Of a stretch of 64,000 nt of DNA, positions 1 through 10,807 are shown in pieces; the stretch's first letter is position 1, and every line of letters begins with the position of its first letter. The DNA is from Streptomyces sp. NBC_00247 (GTDB taxonomy: Bacteria; Actinomycetota; Actinomycetes; Streptomycetales; Streptomycetaceae), in contig NZ_CP108093.1 in NCBI RefSeq assembly GCF_036188265.1, forward strand, positions 5,042,001 to 5,106,000. Direction: 5' to 3'. The notes beneath the pieces were generated by a model that ran no database searches, was not told the DNA's origin, and saw only the letters and a list, made by a program, of their open reading frames with translations. A program made the position numbers and the translations under genes.

Positions 1-53
1 CACAGCCGGGCACGCAACCATGGGACACGCGCCGGGAGGGGCACACCCCCTTC

Positions 54-94
54 CGCCCTCACCCTCCGTGCGGGAGGCTCGCAAGGTGAGGGCG
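54..94. terminator. hairpin upstream of first gene
   Basis: Ten-base arms at 54-63 and 85-94 are perfect inverted repeats, and an inner CTCC/GGAG pair nests inside. The structure lies 30 bases before the first start codon. It may end an upstream transcript or act in the leader of the flavoprotein gene; the sequence does not decide between these. Confidence 0.4.
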
Positions 95-123
95 TCGCGC
101 AGTACGCACTGAGGAGGCAGCAA

Positions 124-1383
124 GTGGTGGACGCACACAGGACGTTCGTCATCGTCGGCGGAGGGCTGGCCGGCGCGAAAGCGGCCGAGGAACTCCGCTC
201 GCAGGGGTTCGACGGCCGGGTGATCCTGATCGGCGACGAGCTCGACCACCCCTACGAGCGGCCACCGCTCTCGAAGGGGTACCTCGCCGGAAAGGCCGAA
301 CGCGACAGCGTGTTCGTCCAGGAGAAGGCGTGGTACGCGGGCGCCGACGTGGAGCTCCACCTCGGTCAGCCGGTCACCTCCGTCGACCGGTACGCCCGTT
401 CCGTCCAGCTCGGCGACAACACCGTCATCCACTACGACAAGTTGCTCCTCGCCACCGGCTCCGAACCGCGCCGCCTGCCCGTTCCGGGCACCGGCCTGGT
501 CGGCGTCCACCACCTGCGCCGCCTCGCCCACGCCGACCGGCTGCGCGGGGTCCTCTCCGCCCTCGGCCGGGACAACGGCCACCTGGTCATCGCCGGGGCA
601 GGCTGGATCGGCCTGGAGGTCGCGGCGGCGGCCCGCGGCTACGGCGCCGAGGTCACCGTCGTCGAGCCCGAGCCGACCCCGCTGCACGGTGTCGTCGGCC
701 CCGAGCTGGGCCAGATCTTCACCGACCTGCACAGCGACCACGGCGTCCGCTTCCACTTCGGCGCCCGCCTCACCGAGATCGTCGGCCAGGACGGCGTGGT
801 GCTGGCCGCGCGAACCGACGACGGCGAGGAGCACCCGGCCCACCACGTGCTCGCCGCGATCGGCGCCGCCCCGCGCACCGGCCTCGCCGAGGCCGCCGGG
901 CTGCGGCTCGCCGACCGGGCGCACGGCGGCGGCATCGCCGTGGACGCCTCCCTGCGCACCTCCGACCCGCACATCTACGCCGCCGGGGACGTCGCCTCGG
1001 TGGAGCACCCGCTCTTCGGCACCCGGCTGCGCGTCGAGCACTGGGCCAACGCGCTGAACGGCGGCCCGGCCGCCGCCCGCGCGATGCTCGGGCAGGAAGT
1101 TGCCTACGACCGGGTGCCGTACTTCTTCTCCGACCAGTACGACCTCGGCCTCGAGTACTCGGGGTGGGCGCCGCCCGGCAGCTACGACCAGGTCGTCATC
1201 CGGGGCGACGCGCGCAAGCGCGAGTTCCTCGCCTTCTGGCTGCGTGACCGCCGGGTGCTGGCAGGGATGAACGTCAATGTGTGGGACGTCACGGAGACCG
1301 TCCAAGCGCTGATCACCGCCCGCGCCCCGGTCGGCCCGGACGCCCTGGCGGACCCCTCGGTCCCGCTCGAATCCCTGCTCTGA
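124..1383 (+). CDS. FAD-dependent ferredoxin reductase-like oxidoreductase
   Basis: A 419-aa cytosolic flavoprotein of the ferredoxin/putidaredoxin reductase family, which moves electrons from NAD(P)H to a small iron-sulfur protein. An N-terminal FAD dinucleotide fold is visible (GGGLAG, residues 12-17). A second nucleotide fold, GAGWIGLEV near residue 158, should bind NAD(P)H. The late FAD motif IYAAGDV follows, then the usual C-terminal reductase domain. The start is GTG at 124, with GAGGAGG a few bases upstream. No ferredoxin or P450 gene lies beside it, so the electron acceptor is unknown. A hairpin at 1408-1449 isolates it from dnaG, suggesting a monocistronic unit. Confidence 0.9.
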   Translation: MVDAHRTFVIVGGGLAGAKAAEELRSQGFDGRVILIGDELDHPYERPPLSKGYLAGKAERDSVFVQEKAWYAGADVELHLGQPVTSVDRYARSVQLGDNTVIHYDKLLLATGSEPRRLPVPGTGLVGVHHLRRLAHADRLRGVLSALGRDNGHLVIAGAGWIGLEVAAAARGYGAEVTVVEPEPTPLHGVVGPELGQIFTDLHSDHGVRFHFGARLTEIVGQDGVVLAARTDDGEEHPAHHVLAAIGAAPRTGLAEAAGLRLADRAHGGGIAVDASLRTSDPHIYAAGDVASVEHPLFGTRLRVEHWANALNGGPAAARAMLGQEVAYDRVPYFFSDQYDLGLEYSGWAPPGSYDQVVIRGDARKREFLAFWLRDRRVLAGMNVNVWDVTETVQALITARAPVGPDALADPSVPLESLL

Positions 1384-1407
1384 GACGTTCCGCACGCCCG
1401 GGGACCC

Positions 1408-1449
1408 GTCCCGTACACGAGGAGGCGCCGGCCCCTCTGTGTACGGGAC
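1408..1449. terminator. terminator after the flavoprotein gene
   Basis: Perfect 11-base inverted repeats at 1408-1418 and 1439-1449 enclose a 20-base loop, 25 bases after the stop codon. There is no T run, as is common in Streptomyces. Confidence 0.65.
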
Positions 1450-1575
1450 ATGCCACCGGCAACCCTCCGGCGCACATGCGCGCCGCCGTGCGCACTCCGC
1501 GCCCCGGCGTGCGCCGTGAGGACCTCGCCGCACCGGCCAGACGGGTAACCCCTCGCGCCCCCGTAGACTTCATGC

Positions 1576-3486
1576 GTGGCTGGCAGGATCAATGACGACG
1601 ACGTGAAGGCGGTACGGGACGCGGTCCCGATCGACTCCGTCGTGTCCGAATACCTCCAGCTCAAGAACGCGGGCGGCGGAAACCTCAAGGGCCTCTGCCC
1701 CTTCCACGACGAGAAGTCCCCCTCCTTCCAGGTCAGCCCCTCCAAGGGCCTGTTCCACTGCTTCGGCTGCCAGGAGGGCGGCGACACCCTCGCGTTCGTG
1801 ATGAAGATCGACCACCTCACCTTCTCCGAGACGGTCGAGCGCCTCGCCGCGAAGGCGGGCATCACCCTGCGCTACGAGGAGGGCGGCTACAACCCCTCCC
1901 ACCAGCGCGGCGAACGCATCCGGCTGATCGAGGCCCACCAGGCCGCCGCGAAGTTCTACGTCGAGCAGCTCGACGGACCCGAGGCCGAGATCGGCCGCGC
2001 GTTCCTCGCCGAGCGCGGCTTCGACCAGGCCGCCGCCGCCCACTTCGGCGTCGGCTACAGCCCCGCCGGCTGGGACCACCTCACCCGCTACCTGCGCGGC
2101 AAGGGCTTCAGCGACAAGGAACTCATCACCTCCGGCCTCTCCCAGGACGGCCGGCGCGGCCCGATCGACCGGTTCCGGGGCCGGCTGATGTGGCCCATCA
2201 GCGACACCGCCGGAGAGATCGTCGGCTTCGGCGCGCGCAAGCTGCGCGACGACGACAACGGCCCGAAGTACCTGAACACCCCCGAGACCCCGGTCTACAA
2301 GAAGTCGCAGGTCCTCTACGGCATCGACCTGGCGAAGAAGGACATCGCCAAGGCCAGCCGGGCCGTCGTGGTCGAGGGCTACACCGACGTCATGGCCTGC
2401 CACCTGGCCGGCGTCACCACCGCCATCGCCACCTGCGGCACCGCCTTCGGCAACGACCACATCAAGATCCTGCGCCGCCTCCTGATGGACAACGGCAGCG
2501 CCCGCGTGATCTTCACCTTCGACGGCGACGCGGCCGGCCAGAAGGCCGCCCTGCGCGCCTTCGAGGACGACCAGAAGTTCGCCGCCGAGACCTACATCGC
2601 CATCGCGCCCGACAACATGGACCCGTGCGACCTGCGCCTGGTCAAGGGCGACGACGCCGTCCGCGACCTGGTCGAACCCCGCACCCCGCTCTTCGAGTTC
2701 GCGCTCCGCCAGATCGTCGCCCGCTACGACCTGGAGACCCCGGCCGGCCGCGCCGCCGCCCTGGACGAGGCCGCGCCCGTCGTCGCGAAGATCAAGACCA
2801 GCAGCGTGCAGCGCGAGGTGGCCGTCCAGCTCGCCGGCCTCGTCGGCATCCTCGACCAGGAGTACGTCGTCCACCGCGTCCACCAGCTCGCCCAGTGGGC
2901 GCGCGGCCGGGGCGGCGACACCGGCAGGTCCGGGAGCAAGCAGCGCCCCGGCGCCCGGCACCAGGACGTGGCGCCCGTCTCCGTCGCGCCCTCCGGCCCC
3001 GCGCTCAACCTCCGCAGCCCCGCCCACCGCACCGAACGCGAACTCCTCAAGCTGGCCCTCCAGAAGCCCGCCCTGGTCTCGCCCGCCTTCGACGCGTACG
3101 GCTCCGACGAGTTCACCGCCCCGCCCTACGCGGCCGTGCGCGAGTGCATCGCCGAGGCAGGGGGCGCCGAACAGGGCGTCGCCGAACCCCGCGACTACCT
3201 GGCCGCCGTCCTGGAAGCGACCCCGCACGACTCCGTCCGCAAACTCGTCACCGAGCTGGCCGTCGAGGTCTTCCACGGCAAGTCCATCGACGAGACCTAC
3301 GCGGGCATGCAGCTCGTCCAGGTCCGGCTGCGCGCCGTGGACCGCCGGATCGCCGACGTGAACAGCAGCCTCGCCCGCCTCGGCTCCCAGGTCGCCCCCG
3401 ACCACCTCGCCGCCGCGCAGAACGAGGTATGGGTCCTCCAGCAGTACGCCCAGGCGCTCCGCAGCCACGGCACCGACGCGCTCTGA
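1576..3486 (+). CDS. dnaG: DNA primase
   Basis: A 636-aa replicative primase that makes RNA primers at the fork for DnaB helicase and DNA polymerase III. The CHC2-type zinc-binding domain lies at about residues 38-62 (CPFHDEKSPSF then FHCFGCQ). The TOPRIM core follows, with VVVEGYTDVMACH near 263 and the metal-binding DGDAAG near 316. A DnaB-interacting C-terminal region completes the protein. Length is normal for an actinobacterial DnaG. The start is GTG at 1576, just upstream of the conserved AGRIND opening. It stands beside a group 2 sigma factor on the same strand, echoing the ancestral dnaG-sigma neighbourhood. Confidence 0.97.
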   Translation: MAGRINDDDVKAVRDAVPIDSVVSEYLQLKNAGGGNLKGLCPFHDEKSPSFQVSPSKGLFHCFGCQEGGDTLAFVMKIDHLTFSETVERLAAKAGITLRYEEGGYNPSHQRGERIRLIEAHQAAAKFYVEQLDGPEAEIGRAFLAERGFDQAAAAHFGVGYSPAGWDHLTRYLRGKGFSDKELITSGLSQDGRRGPIDRFRGRLMWPISDTAGEIVGFGARKLRDDDNGPKYLNTPETPVYKKSQVLYGIDLAKKDIAKASRAVVVEGYTDVMACHLAGVTTAIATCGTAFGNDHIKILRRLLMDNGSARVIFTFDGDAAGQKAALRAFEDDQKFAAETYIAIAPDNMDPCDLRLVKGDDAVRDLVEPRTPLFEFALRQIVARYDLETPAGRAAALDEAAPVVAKIKTSSVQREVAVQLAGLVGILDQEYVVHRVHQLAQWARGRGGDTGRSGSKQRPGARHQDVAPVSVAPSGPALNLRSPAHRTERELLKLALQKPALVSPAFDAYGSDEFTAPPYAAVRECIAEAGGAEQGVAEPRDYLAAVLEATPHDSVRKLVTELAVEVFHGKSIDETYAGMQLVQVRLRAVDRRIADVNSSLARLGSQVAPDHLAAAQNEVWVLQQYAQALRSHGTDAL

Positions 3487-3716
3487 CGCCTGCGCGCCCG
3501 GAGCCCGCGACAGGGCCCGCGACGGTCCGTACCGGCACCGCCGGGGCCCCGTACCGGCTCCGCCGGGTACCGAAAAAGTCGCCGCACGCCCCTCGTGGCG
3601 ACGTTGTGTCGTACGCCACACTGGACAGCGGTGCCTGAACCACCGGAGCGCGTCGGCCCACCGAGGGCGGACCCCCGTCACCGCGTTCCGGCAGCGATCA
3701 CCTGGAGGTCGCCCCC

Positions 3717-4841
<1,125 letters not shown>

Positions 4842-4861
4842 CCGGGGCCGGACCCCGGACA

Positions 4862-4925
4862 CGCCCGAGGGCGCCCCCGGACGGCGGCGAAGCCCTCCAG
4901 GAGCGCCCTCGGGCGCGACTCGACC
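4862..4925. terminator. bidirectional terminator between sigma factor and ABC genes
   Basis: Perfect 13-base arms at 4862-4874 and 4913-4925 lie between two converging genes. The 38-base spacer is itself GC-rich. It probably serves both transcripts. Confidence 0.65.
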
Positions 4926-4936
4926 CCGTCCGGGGT

Positions 4937-6862
4937 TCAGTCGACCTCGGCCAGCGCCTCGGCGAACTGGGCCGCGTACAGCCGCGCGTACGCGCCCTTC
5001 GACGCGAGCAGCCGCTCGTGCGAGCCCTGCTCCACGATCGAACCGTTCTCCATCACCAGGATCACGTCGGCGTCCCGGATCGTGGAGAGCCGGTGCGCGA
5101 TCACGAAGCTGGTCCGCCCGTGCGCCAGGCGCGCCATCGCCTTCTGGATCAGCACCTCGGTACGGGTGTCGACCGAGCTGGTCGCCTCGTCCAGCACCAG
5201 GATCACCGGGTCGGACAGGAACGCCCGCGCGATGGTGATCAGCTGCTTCTCGCCCGCGCTGACCCCGGTGCCCTCGTCGTCGATGACGGTGTCGTACCCC
5301 TCGGGAAGCGTACGGACGAACCGGTCCGCGTGGGCCGCGCGGGCCGCCTCCTCGATCTCCTCCCGGGTGACCTCGCGCGCGGCGCCGTACGCGATGTTCT
5401 CCGCGATCGTCCCGCCGAACAGCCAGGTGTCCTGGAGGACCATCCCTATCTGGGACCGCAGGTCGTCGCGCGACATCCGCGCCACGTCCACGCCGTCCAG
5501 CAGGATCCGCCCGCCGGTCACCTCGTAGAACCGCATCAGCAGGTTGACCAGCGTCGTCTTGCCCGCACCGGTCGGCCCCACGATGGCCACCGTCTGCCCG
5601 GGCTCCACGTCCAGCGACAGATCCTCGATGAGAGGCTTCTCCGGGTCGTAGCGGAACGACACCTCGTCCAGCCGCACACCGCCCAGCAGCTCCGAGGGAC
5701 GCTGCGCCTCGGCCGGGTCCGCCGCCTGCTCGTCGGCGTCCAGCAGCTCGAAGACCCGCTCCGCCGAAGCGATACCGGACTGCACCAGATTCGCCATCGA
5801 CGCGACCTGCGTCAGCGGCATCGAGAACTGGCGCGAGTACTGGATGAACGCCTGCACGTCACCGATCGAGAGCGCACCCGACGCCACCCGCAGCCCGCCG
5901 ACGACCGCGATCAGCACGTAGTTCAGGTTCGACACGAACATCATCAGCGGCTGCATGATCCCGCTGTTGAATTGCGCCTTGAACACGGCCTCGTGCAGTG
6001 CGTCGTTCTCCTCGGCGAACCGCTCGGCCGACTCGTCCTGACGACCGAAGACCTTCACCAGGTTGTGCCCGGTGTACATCTCCTCGATGTGGGCGTTCAG
6101 CTTGCCCGTGACCTTCCACTGCTGCACGAACTGCGGCTGCGAACGCTTGCCCACCCGCGACGCCACGACCACCGAGAGCGGCACCGTGACCAGCGCGACC
6201 AGCGCCAGCAGCGGCGAGATCCAGAACATCATGACCAGCACGCCGACGATGGTCAGCAACGAGTTGATCAGCTGCCCCATCGTCTGCTGGAGCGTCTGCG
6301 AGATGTTGTCGATGTCGTTCGTCGCCCGGCTCAGCACCTCGCCGCGCTGCTTCTTGTCGAAGTACGACAGCGGCAGCCGCGACAGCTTCGTCTGGAGGTC
6401 CTCGCGGAGCTGGAACACCACCCGGTTGATCACCCGGATCGACAGCCGCGTCGACACCAGCATCAGCAGCCCGGCACCGACGTAGACCGCCAGCACGGCC
6501 AGCAGCACATGGCCCACCGCGGTGAAGTCGATGCCCTGCCCCGGAGTGAAGTCCACCCCGGACAGCAGGTCCGCCATGCCGCCGTCGCCCTGGTCCCGCA
6601 GGTGCTGGATCGCCTGCGCCTTCGTGGTGCCCTCGGGCATGCTCCGCCCGACGACCCCACCGAAGATCAGGTCCGTCGCAGCGCCAAGGATCTTCGGCCC
6701 GACCACCGACAGACCCACGCTCAGCACACCCGCGAGGAGCATCAGGTACAGCGAGGACTCCTCCGCGCTGAACCGCCCCAGCAACCGTTTGGCCGACCCC
6801 TTGAAGTCCGCGGACTTGCTCGCGGGCGCCCCGGCCATCATCCGTCCGCCCGGCCCCGCCAT
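4937..6862 (-). CDS. ABC exporter half-transporter, consensus subunit
   Basis: A 641-aa type IV ABC exporter subunit. A six-helix transmembrane domain occupies roughly residues 30-370 and a nucleotide-binding domain follows. Walker A is GPTGAGKTT. The signature reads VSAGEKQL in place of LSGGQ. Walker B ends LVLDEATSSVD with the catalytic glutamate present. The last codon of the preceding gene overlaps this start as TAATG, so the two subunits are translationally coupled and should form one heterodimer. Substrate is unknown; drugs, lipids or peptides are typical for the family. Confidence 0.9.
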   Translation of the reverse strand: MAGPGGRMMAGAPASKSADFKGSAKRLLGRFSAEESSLYLMLLAGVLSVGLSVVGPKILGAATDLIFGGVVGRSMPEGTTKAQAIQHLRDQGDGGMADLLSGVDFTPGQGIDFTAVGHVLLAVLAVYVGAGLLMLVSTRLSIRVINRVVFQLREDLQTKLSRLPLSYFDKKQRGEVLSRATNDIDNISQTLQQTMGQLINSLLTIVGVLVMMFWISPLLALVALVTVPLSVVVASRVGKRSQPQFVQQWKVTGKLNAHIEEMYTGHNLVKVFGRQDESAERFAEENDALHEAVFKAQFNSGIMQPLMMFVSNLNYVLIAVVGGLRVASGALSIGDVQAFIQYSRQFSMPLTQVASMANLVQSGIASAERVFELLDADEQAADPAEAQRPSELLGGVRLDEVSFRYDPEKPLIEDLSLDVEPGQTVAIVGPTGAGKTTLVNLLMRFYEVTGGRILLDGVDVARMSRDDLRSQIGMVLQDTWLFGGTIAENIAYGAAREVTREEIEEAARAAHADRFVRTLPEGYDTVIDDEGTGVSAGEKQLITIARAFLSDPVILVLDEATSSVDTRTEVLIQKAMARLAHGRTSFVIAHRLSTIRDADVILVMENGSIVEQGSHERLLASKGAYARLYAAQFAEALAEVD

Positions 6863-8595
6863 TACGCCGCCTCCGCTTCCGTCAGCTGGGAGAGAACGAT
6901 CTCCCGGTACGTCTCATTGCCGTCCATCAGTTCGCGATGGGTACCCGTGCCCACGACCCGCCCCTCGTCCAGGACGAGAATCCGGTCCGCCTCGCGGATG
7001 GTGGACACCCGCTGCGCGACGATCACCACCGTCGCGGCGGCCGTCTCCCGCGCGAGCGCCGCGCGCAACGCCGCGTCGGTCGCGTAGTCGAGCGCCGAGA
7101 ACGAGTCGTCGAAGAGGTAGATCTCCGGCTTGCGCACCAGCGTCCGGGCGATGGCCAGACGCTGCCGCTGACCACCGGAGACGTTGGTACCGCCCTGGGC
7201 GATCGGCGCGTTCAGACCGTTCTCCAGCAGCTCCACGAACTCCTTGGCCTGCGCCACCTCCAGCGCGTGCCACAGCTCCTCGTCGGTCGCGTCCGGGTTC
7301 CCGTACCGCAGGTTCGACGCCACCGTCCCCGAGAAGAGGTACGGCTTCTGCGGGACCAGGCTCACCGTCTTCGCCAGCAGCGCCGCGTCCAGCGTCCGCA
7401 CGTCCGTGCCGTCGACGAGGACCTCGCCCTCCGTCACGTCGAACAGCCTCGGTACGAGCCCGAGCAGCGTCGACTTCCCGCTGCCCGTCGACCCGATGAT
7501 CGCGGTCGTCTCCCCGGGCCGGGCCACCAGGTCCACCGAGCGCAGCACCGGCTCCTCGGCCCCCGGGTAGCGGAACTCCGCACCCCGCAGCTCCAGGTGG
7601 CCGTGCCGGCGCAACTCCGTCACCGGGGCGACGGGCGGCACCACGCTCGACTCGGTCTCCAACACCTCGTCGATGCGCTCCGCGCAGACCTCCGCGCGCG
7701 GCACCATCATGAACATGAAGGTGGCCATCATCACGGACATGACGATCTGCATCAGATAGGACAGGAACGCCGTCAGCGCGCCGATCTGCATCCCGCCACT
7801 GTCGATCCGGTGCGCACCGAACCACACCACCGCGACGGACGACACGTTCACCACGGTCATCACCGTCGGGAACATCAGCGCCATCAGCCGGCCCGTGGAC
7901 ACCGCCACGTCGGTCAGCTCGGTGTTCGCGCCGCGGAACCGCTTCACCTCGTACCCGTCGCGCACGAAGGCACGGATCACACGGTTGCCGGTGATCTGCT
8001 CACGCAGCACCCGGTTCACCGTGTCGAGCCGCTCCTGCATCGTGCGGAAGAGCGGCCGCATCTTCCGGACGATCAGACTCACCGAGATCCCCAGCAGCGG
8101 CACCACGGCCAGCAGCACGGCGGAGAGCGGCACGTCCTGGCCCAGCGCCATGACGACCCCGCCGACGCACATGATCGGCGCGGACACCATCAGCGTGAAC
8201 GTCATCAGGACCAGCATCTGGATCTGCTGGACGTCGTTGGTCGTACGGGTGATCAACGAGGGGGCCCCGAAGCGGGCGACCTCCCGGGCCGAGAACGACT
8301 GCACCCGGTCGAAGACCGAGGCCCGCAGGTCACGGCCGAGCGCGGAAGCGGTCCGCGCCCCGAAGTAGACGGCACCGACGTTGCAGACGACCTGGAGGAG
8401 GCTGACGGCGATCATCACGCCGCCGTACTCCAGGATGTAGCCCGTGTCGCCCTTCACGACACCGTTGTCGATGATGTCGGCGTTCAGGCTGGGCAGGTAG
8501 AGCGAGGCGCAGGTCTGCAGCAGCTGGAGGAACACCAGCAGCAGGATCGGCCTTCGGTAGGGGCCCAGGAAGGACCTGAGCAGTTTTATGAGCAC
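6862..8595 (-). CDS. ABC exporter half-transporter, degenerate-site subunit
   Basis: This 577-aa membrane-ATPase fusion is the first gene of the ABC pair. Walker A (GSTGSGKST) and the signature VSGGQRQR are intact. Walker B ends YLFDDSFSALD, so Asp replaces the catalytic Glu. That is the mark of the inactive site in asymmetric heterodimeric exporters such as TmrAB and BmrCD. I choose GTG at 8595, where the protein begins with the conserved LIKLLRSFL. ATG at 8634 and upstream starts are in frame and cannot be excluded. Confidence 0.88.
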   Translation of the reverse strand: MLIKLLRSFLGPYRRPILLLVFLQLLQTCASLYLPSLNADIIDNGVVKGDTGYILEYGGVMIAVSLLQVVCNVGAVYFGARTASALGRDLRASVFDRVQSFSAREVARFGAPSLITRTTNDVQQIQMLVLMTFTLMVSAPIMCVGGVVMALGQDVPLSAVLLAVVPLLGISVSLIVRKMRPLFRTMQERLDTVNRVLREQITGNRVIRAFVRDGYEVKRFRGANTELTDVAVSTGRLMALMFPTVMTVVNVSSVAVVWFGAHRIDSGGMQIGALTAFLSYLMQIVMSVMMATFMFMMVPRAEVCAERIDEVLETESSVVPPVAPVTELRRHGHLELRGAEFRYPGAEEPVLRSVDLVARPGETTAIIGSTGSGKSTLLGLVPRLFDVTEGEVLVDGTDVRTLDAALLAKTVSLVPQKPYLFSGTVASNLRYGNPDATDEELWHALEVAQAKEFVELLENGLNAPIAQGGTNVSGGQRQRLAIARTLVRKPEIYLFDDSFSALDYATDAALRAALARETAAATVVIVAQRVSTIREADRILVLDEGRVVGTGTHRELMDGNETYREIVLSQLTEAEAA

Positions 8596-8715
8596 GCGTG
8601 TCTCTCGGGTCGGCGACGGCAGAGGCCGACCCATCTTGCCGTGCCCGCCTCGGTGGGGACGACCGGATTTCCCCAAGCCGAGGTCAAGAAGCCTGCGCGA
8701 GGGCCGGGGCCCCCG

Positions 8716-10188
8716 TCAGTCCGTACCGGCCTCCGTGCCCGGCGCGTCGAACTCGAAGGCCCCCGGATGGATCTGGTCGCGCGTCGCCTCGTACTGCTGA
8801 CGCACCGCACGCCCCACGGGCAGCTCCTCGCCCGGCTCCAGCACCTGCGCCGCCGCCCCCTGCCAGGCCGGGGGAGTACCGGGGTCGAGCCGGCCCTGGG
8901 AGACCCCCAGCGCCCACGCCGCCTGCCGCGCCGCGCCCAGCGCCGCGTACTGCGCGGGCTGCGGCACGACGACCTGCGTACCGAAGACCGCCGGCGCCAT
9001 CGCGCGTACGGCGGGCAGCTCCGCCGCCGCGCCCAGCAGGAACACCCGGCGCACGTGCACCCCGCGCCGGCGCAGCACGTCGAGCGCGTCGGCCAGCGAG
9101 CAGAGCATCCCCTCGAACGCGGCCCGCGCCAGGTGCTCCGGCTTCATCGACTCGCGCCGCAGCCCGCAGAGCGTGCCCGCCGCGTGCGGGAGCCGCGGGG
9201 TCCGCTCGCCCTCCAGGTACGGGAGCAGCACCAGGCCGGAGGATCCGGGCGTCGACTTCAGCGCCAGCGCCGACAGCTCCTCCAGCCCGCCGTCGAGGCC
9301 GAGCATGTCGGCGGTCCCGCGCAGGGCCCGTACGGCGTTGGAGGTGTGCACCACCGGCAGGTGCATCCCGGTCGCGTCGGCGAAGGAGGTGATCATCCCG
9401 CGCGGATCGGCCAGCACCTCGTGGTGCACCGCCATCACGGACCCGGAGGCCCCCAGCGACACCACGGCGTCCCCGACCGCCACGCCGAGCCCGAACGCCG
9501 CCGCCATCGTCTCGCCGGTGCCGGCGGAGATCAGCAGCCCCTCGGGGGTCGTCCCGGCCGCGTCGGAGGGGCCCAGCACCTCGGGCAGCGCGGCCTGATG
9601 GCCGAGCGCCAGCTCCACGAGGTCGGGCCGGTAGGAAGACGTGCGCGCCGACCAGTACCCCGTACCGGAGGCGGCGCCCCGGTCGGTGGTCCGCCTCGCG
9701 GGGCGGCCGAGCAACTGCCACACCAGCCAGTCGTGCGGCTGGAGGACGGCCGCCACGCGCTGGGCGTTCTCCGGTTCGGTCCGGGCCAGCCACCGCAGCT
9801 TCGCCACCGGCTGCGCGGCCTGCGGTACCGCCCCGACCGCCTTGGCCCAGGGCTGCCGCCCGCCGAGCCCGTCGATCAGATCCGCCGCGGCGACCTGCGC
9901 CCGCCGGTCGTTGCCCACCAATGCGGGACGGACGGGGTTGCCCTGCCGGTCCAGCGCCACCAGCCCGTGCTGCTGCGCGGCGACCCCGATCGCCTCCACG
10001 TTCTCGAGCAGCCCGCCGCCCGCCGCCTCGCCGAGGGAGAGGAGCCACGCCTGCGGATCGACCTCCACGGCCTTCGGTTCGACCGGATGCGCGGCGTACC
10101 CCTGCCGCAGCACGGCACCCGTGTCCGTGTCGCAGACGACGATGTGTGTGAAGGAGGCGGAACTGTCCAAGCCGGCGACTATGCCCAT
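8716..10188 (-). CDS. FGGY-family carbohydrate kinase, xylulokinase-like
   Basis: A 490-aa cytosolic sugar kinase with the two-lobed FGGY fold. It opens with the phosphate-binding strand MGIVAGLDSS and carries a second ATP-contact segment (SLGASGSVMAV) in the C-terminal half. Length fits xylulokinase or a related pentulose kinase. ATG at 10188 is preferred because family members start almost directly with this strand; ATG at 10206 would add six residues. No sugar transporter or isomerase is adjacent, so the substrate is unproven. A very strong hairpin lies just upstream. Confidence 0.85.
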   Translation of the reverse strand: MGIVAGLDSSASFTHIVVCDTDTGAVLRQGYAAHPVEPKAVEVDPQAWLLSLGEAAGGGLLENVEAIGVAAQQHGLVALDRQGNPVRPALVGNDRRAQVAAADLIDGLGGRQPWAKAVGAVPQAAQPVAKLRWLARTEPENAQRVAAVLQPHDWLVWQLLGRPARRTTDRGAASGTGYWSARTSSYRPDLVELALGHQAALPEVLGPSDAAGTTPEGLLISAGTGETMAAAFGLGVAVGDAVVSLGASGSVMAVHHEVLADPRGMITSFADATGMHLPVVHTSNAVRALRGTADMLGLDGGLEELSALALKSTPGSSGLVLLPYLEGERTPRLPHAAGTLCGLRRESMKPEHLARAAFEGMLCSLADALDVLRRRGVHVRRVFLLGAAAELPAVRAMAPAVFGTQVVVPQPAQYAALGAARQAAWALGVSQGRLDPGTPPAWQGAAAQVLEPGEELPVGRAVRQQYEATRDQIHPGAFEFDAPGTEAGTD

Positions 10189-10219
10189 GTACGGATTCTG
10201 CCGCATCGCGCGGGCTTTC

Positions 10220-10270
10220 CCACAACCGCCTCCGGCCCCCGCGGTGTGCGGGGGCCGGAGGCGGTTGTGG
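10220..10270. terminator. 23-bp perfect hairpin between YtxH-like and kinase genes
   Basis: Arms at 10220-10242 and 10248-10270 are perfectly complementary over 23 bp with a five-base loop. It follows the stop of the small minus-strand gene at 10297 and ends only 32 bases before the kinase start at 10188. It should stop the upstream transcript and insulate the kinase gene. Confidence 0.85.
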
Positions 10271-10296
10271 GGCCGGTGCGGCCCGTGCGGGGTGCG

Positions 10297-10602
10297 TCAG
10301 GTGTTGGTGGTGCCCCAGTCGTCCTCGACACCGTTGTGACCGGCGCGCTCCCGGAGCGACCGCACCCGGTCGGCCACCGAGGCGGGCACCCGGTCCCCGA
10401 CCTTCTCGCTCACCGAGTGGTACGCCTTGCCCGCGTACTCCCGGCCACTGAGCGCGGCGGACTCCACGGTGTTCCGCACGGCGGGGTTCTCGGCGACCTG
10501 CCGGGCTGACTTCTTCAGCTGCTCGTAGCGCTCCCGGCCGGCCCGCGTGCCGAGCACGTAGCCGAGAGCGAGGCCGGCGATGAACGTGAGCCGGTACCGC
10601 AT
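10297..10602 (-). CDS. YtxH-like small membrane-associated protein
   Basis: A 101-aa protein with an N-terminal hydrophobic segment rich in Gly (LTFIAGLALGYVLG) followed by the basic motif TRAGRERYEQLKK and an amphipathic helical remainder. This layout matches YtxH-type proteins found widely in actinobacteria. The function is unknown; a membrane-anchored helical protein is likely. ATG at 10602 has GAAGGGTG six bases upstream, which favours it over GTG at 10611. It appears monocistronic, ending at the strong hairpin. Confidence 0.7.
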   Translation of the reverse strand: MRYRLTFIAGLALGYVLGTRAGRERYEQLKKSARQVAENPAVRNTVESAALSGREYAGKAYHSVSEKVGDRVPASVADRVRSLRERAGHNGVEDDWGTTNT

Positions 10603-10623
10603 GGCAGTCACCCTTCGTTCTGC

Positions 10624-10655
10624 GTTCGCTGCGTGGGACGTTCGCTGCGTGGGAC
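10624..10655. repeat. 16-bp tandem duplication
   Basis: Two perfect adjacent copies of a 16-base unit (10624-10639, 10640-10655) lie just upstream of the YtxH-like gene, where its promoter should be. Confidence 0.85.
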
Positions 10656-10807
10656 GTCTGCTCCCCGCCTACCCGGAGGCGCCCGAGATCACCCCGGGGC
10701 ATACCGATTGGCGAAGCACCCCCCTGCTTGCGCTAATGTATGTGTCGCAGCGAGAGCGCGCCGCCCGGCAGTAGCCAGGCAGGTACGATTTCGAGGCAAC
10801 GCAGCAA

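Noticed and set aside
1570..3681. 703-codon open frame on the minus strand
   Set aside because: Antisense of dnaG, which is unmistakable on the other strand.
6937..10509. 1190-codon open frame on the plus strand
   Set aside because: Antisense of the ABC exporter and kinase genes; composition (Arg, His, Gln, Pro-rich) is that of a GC-biased shadow frame.
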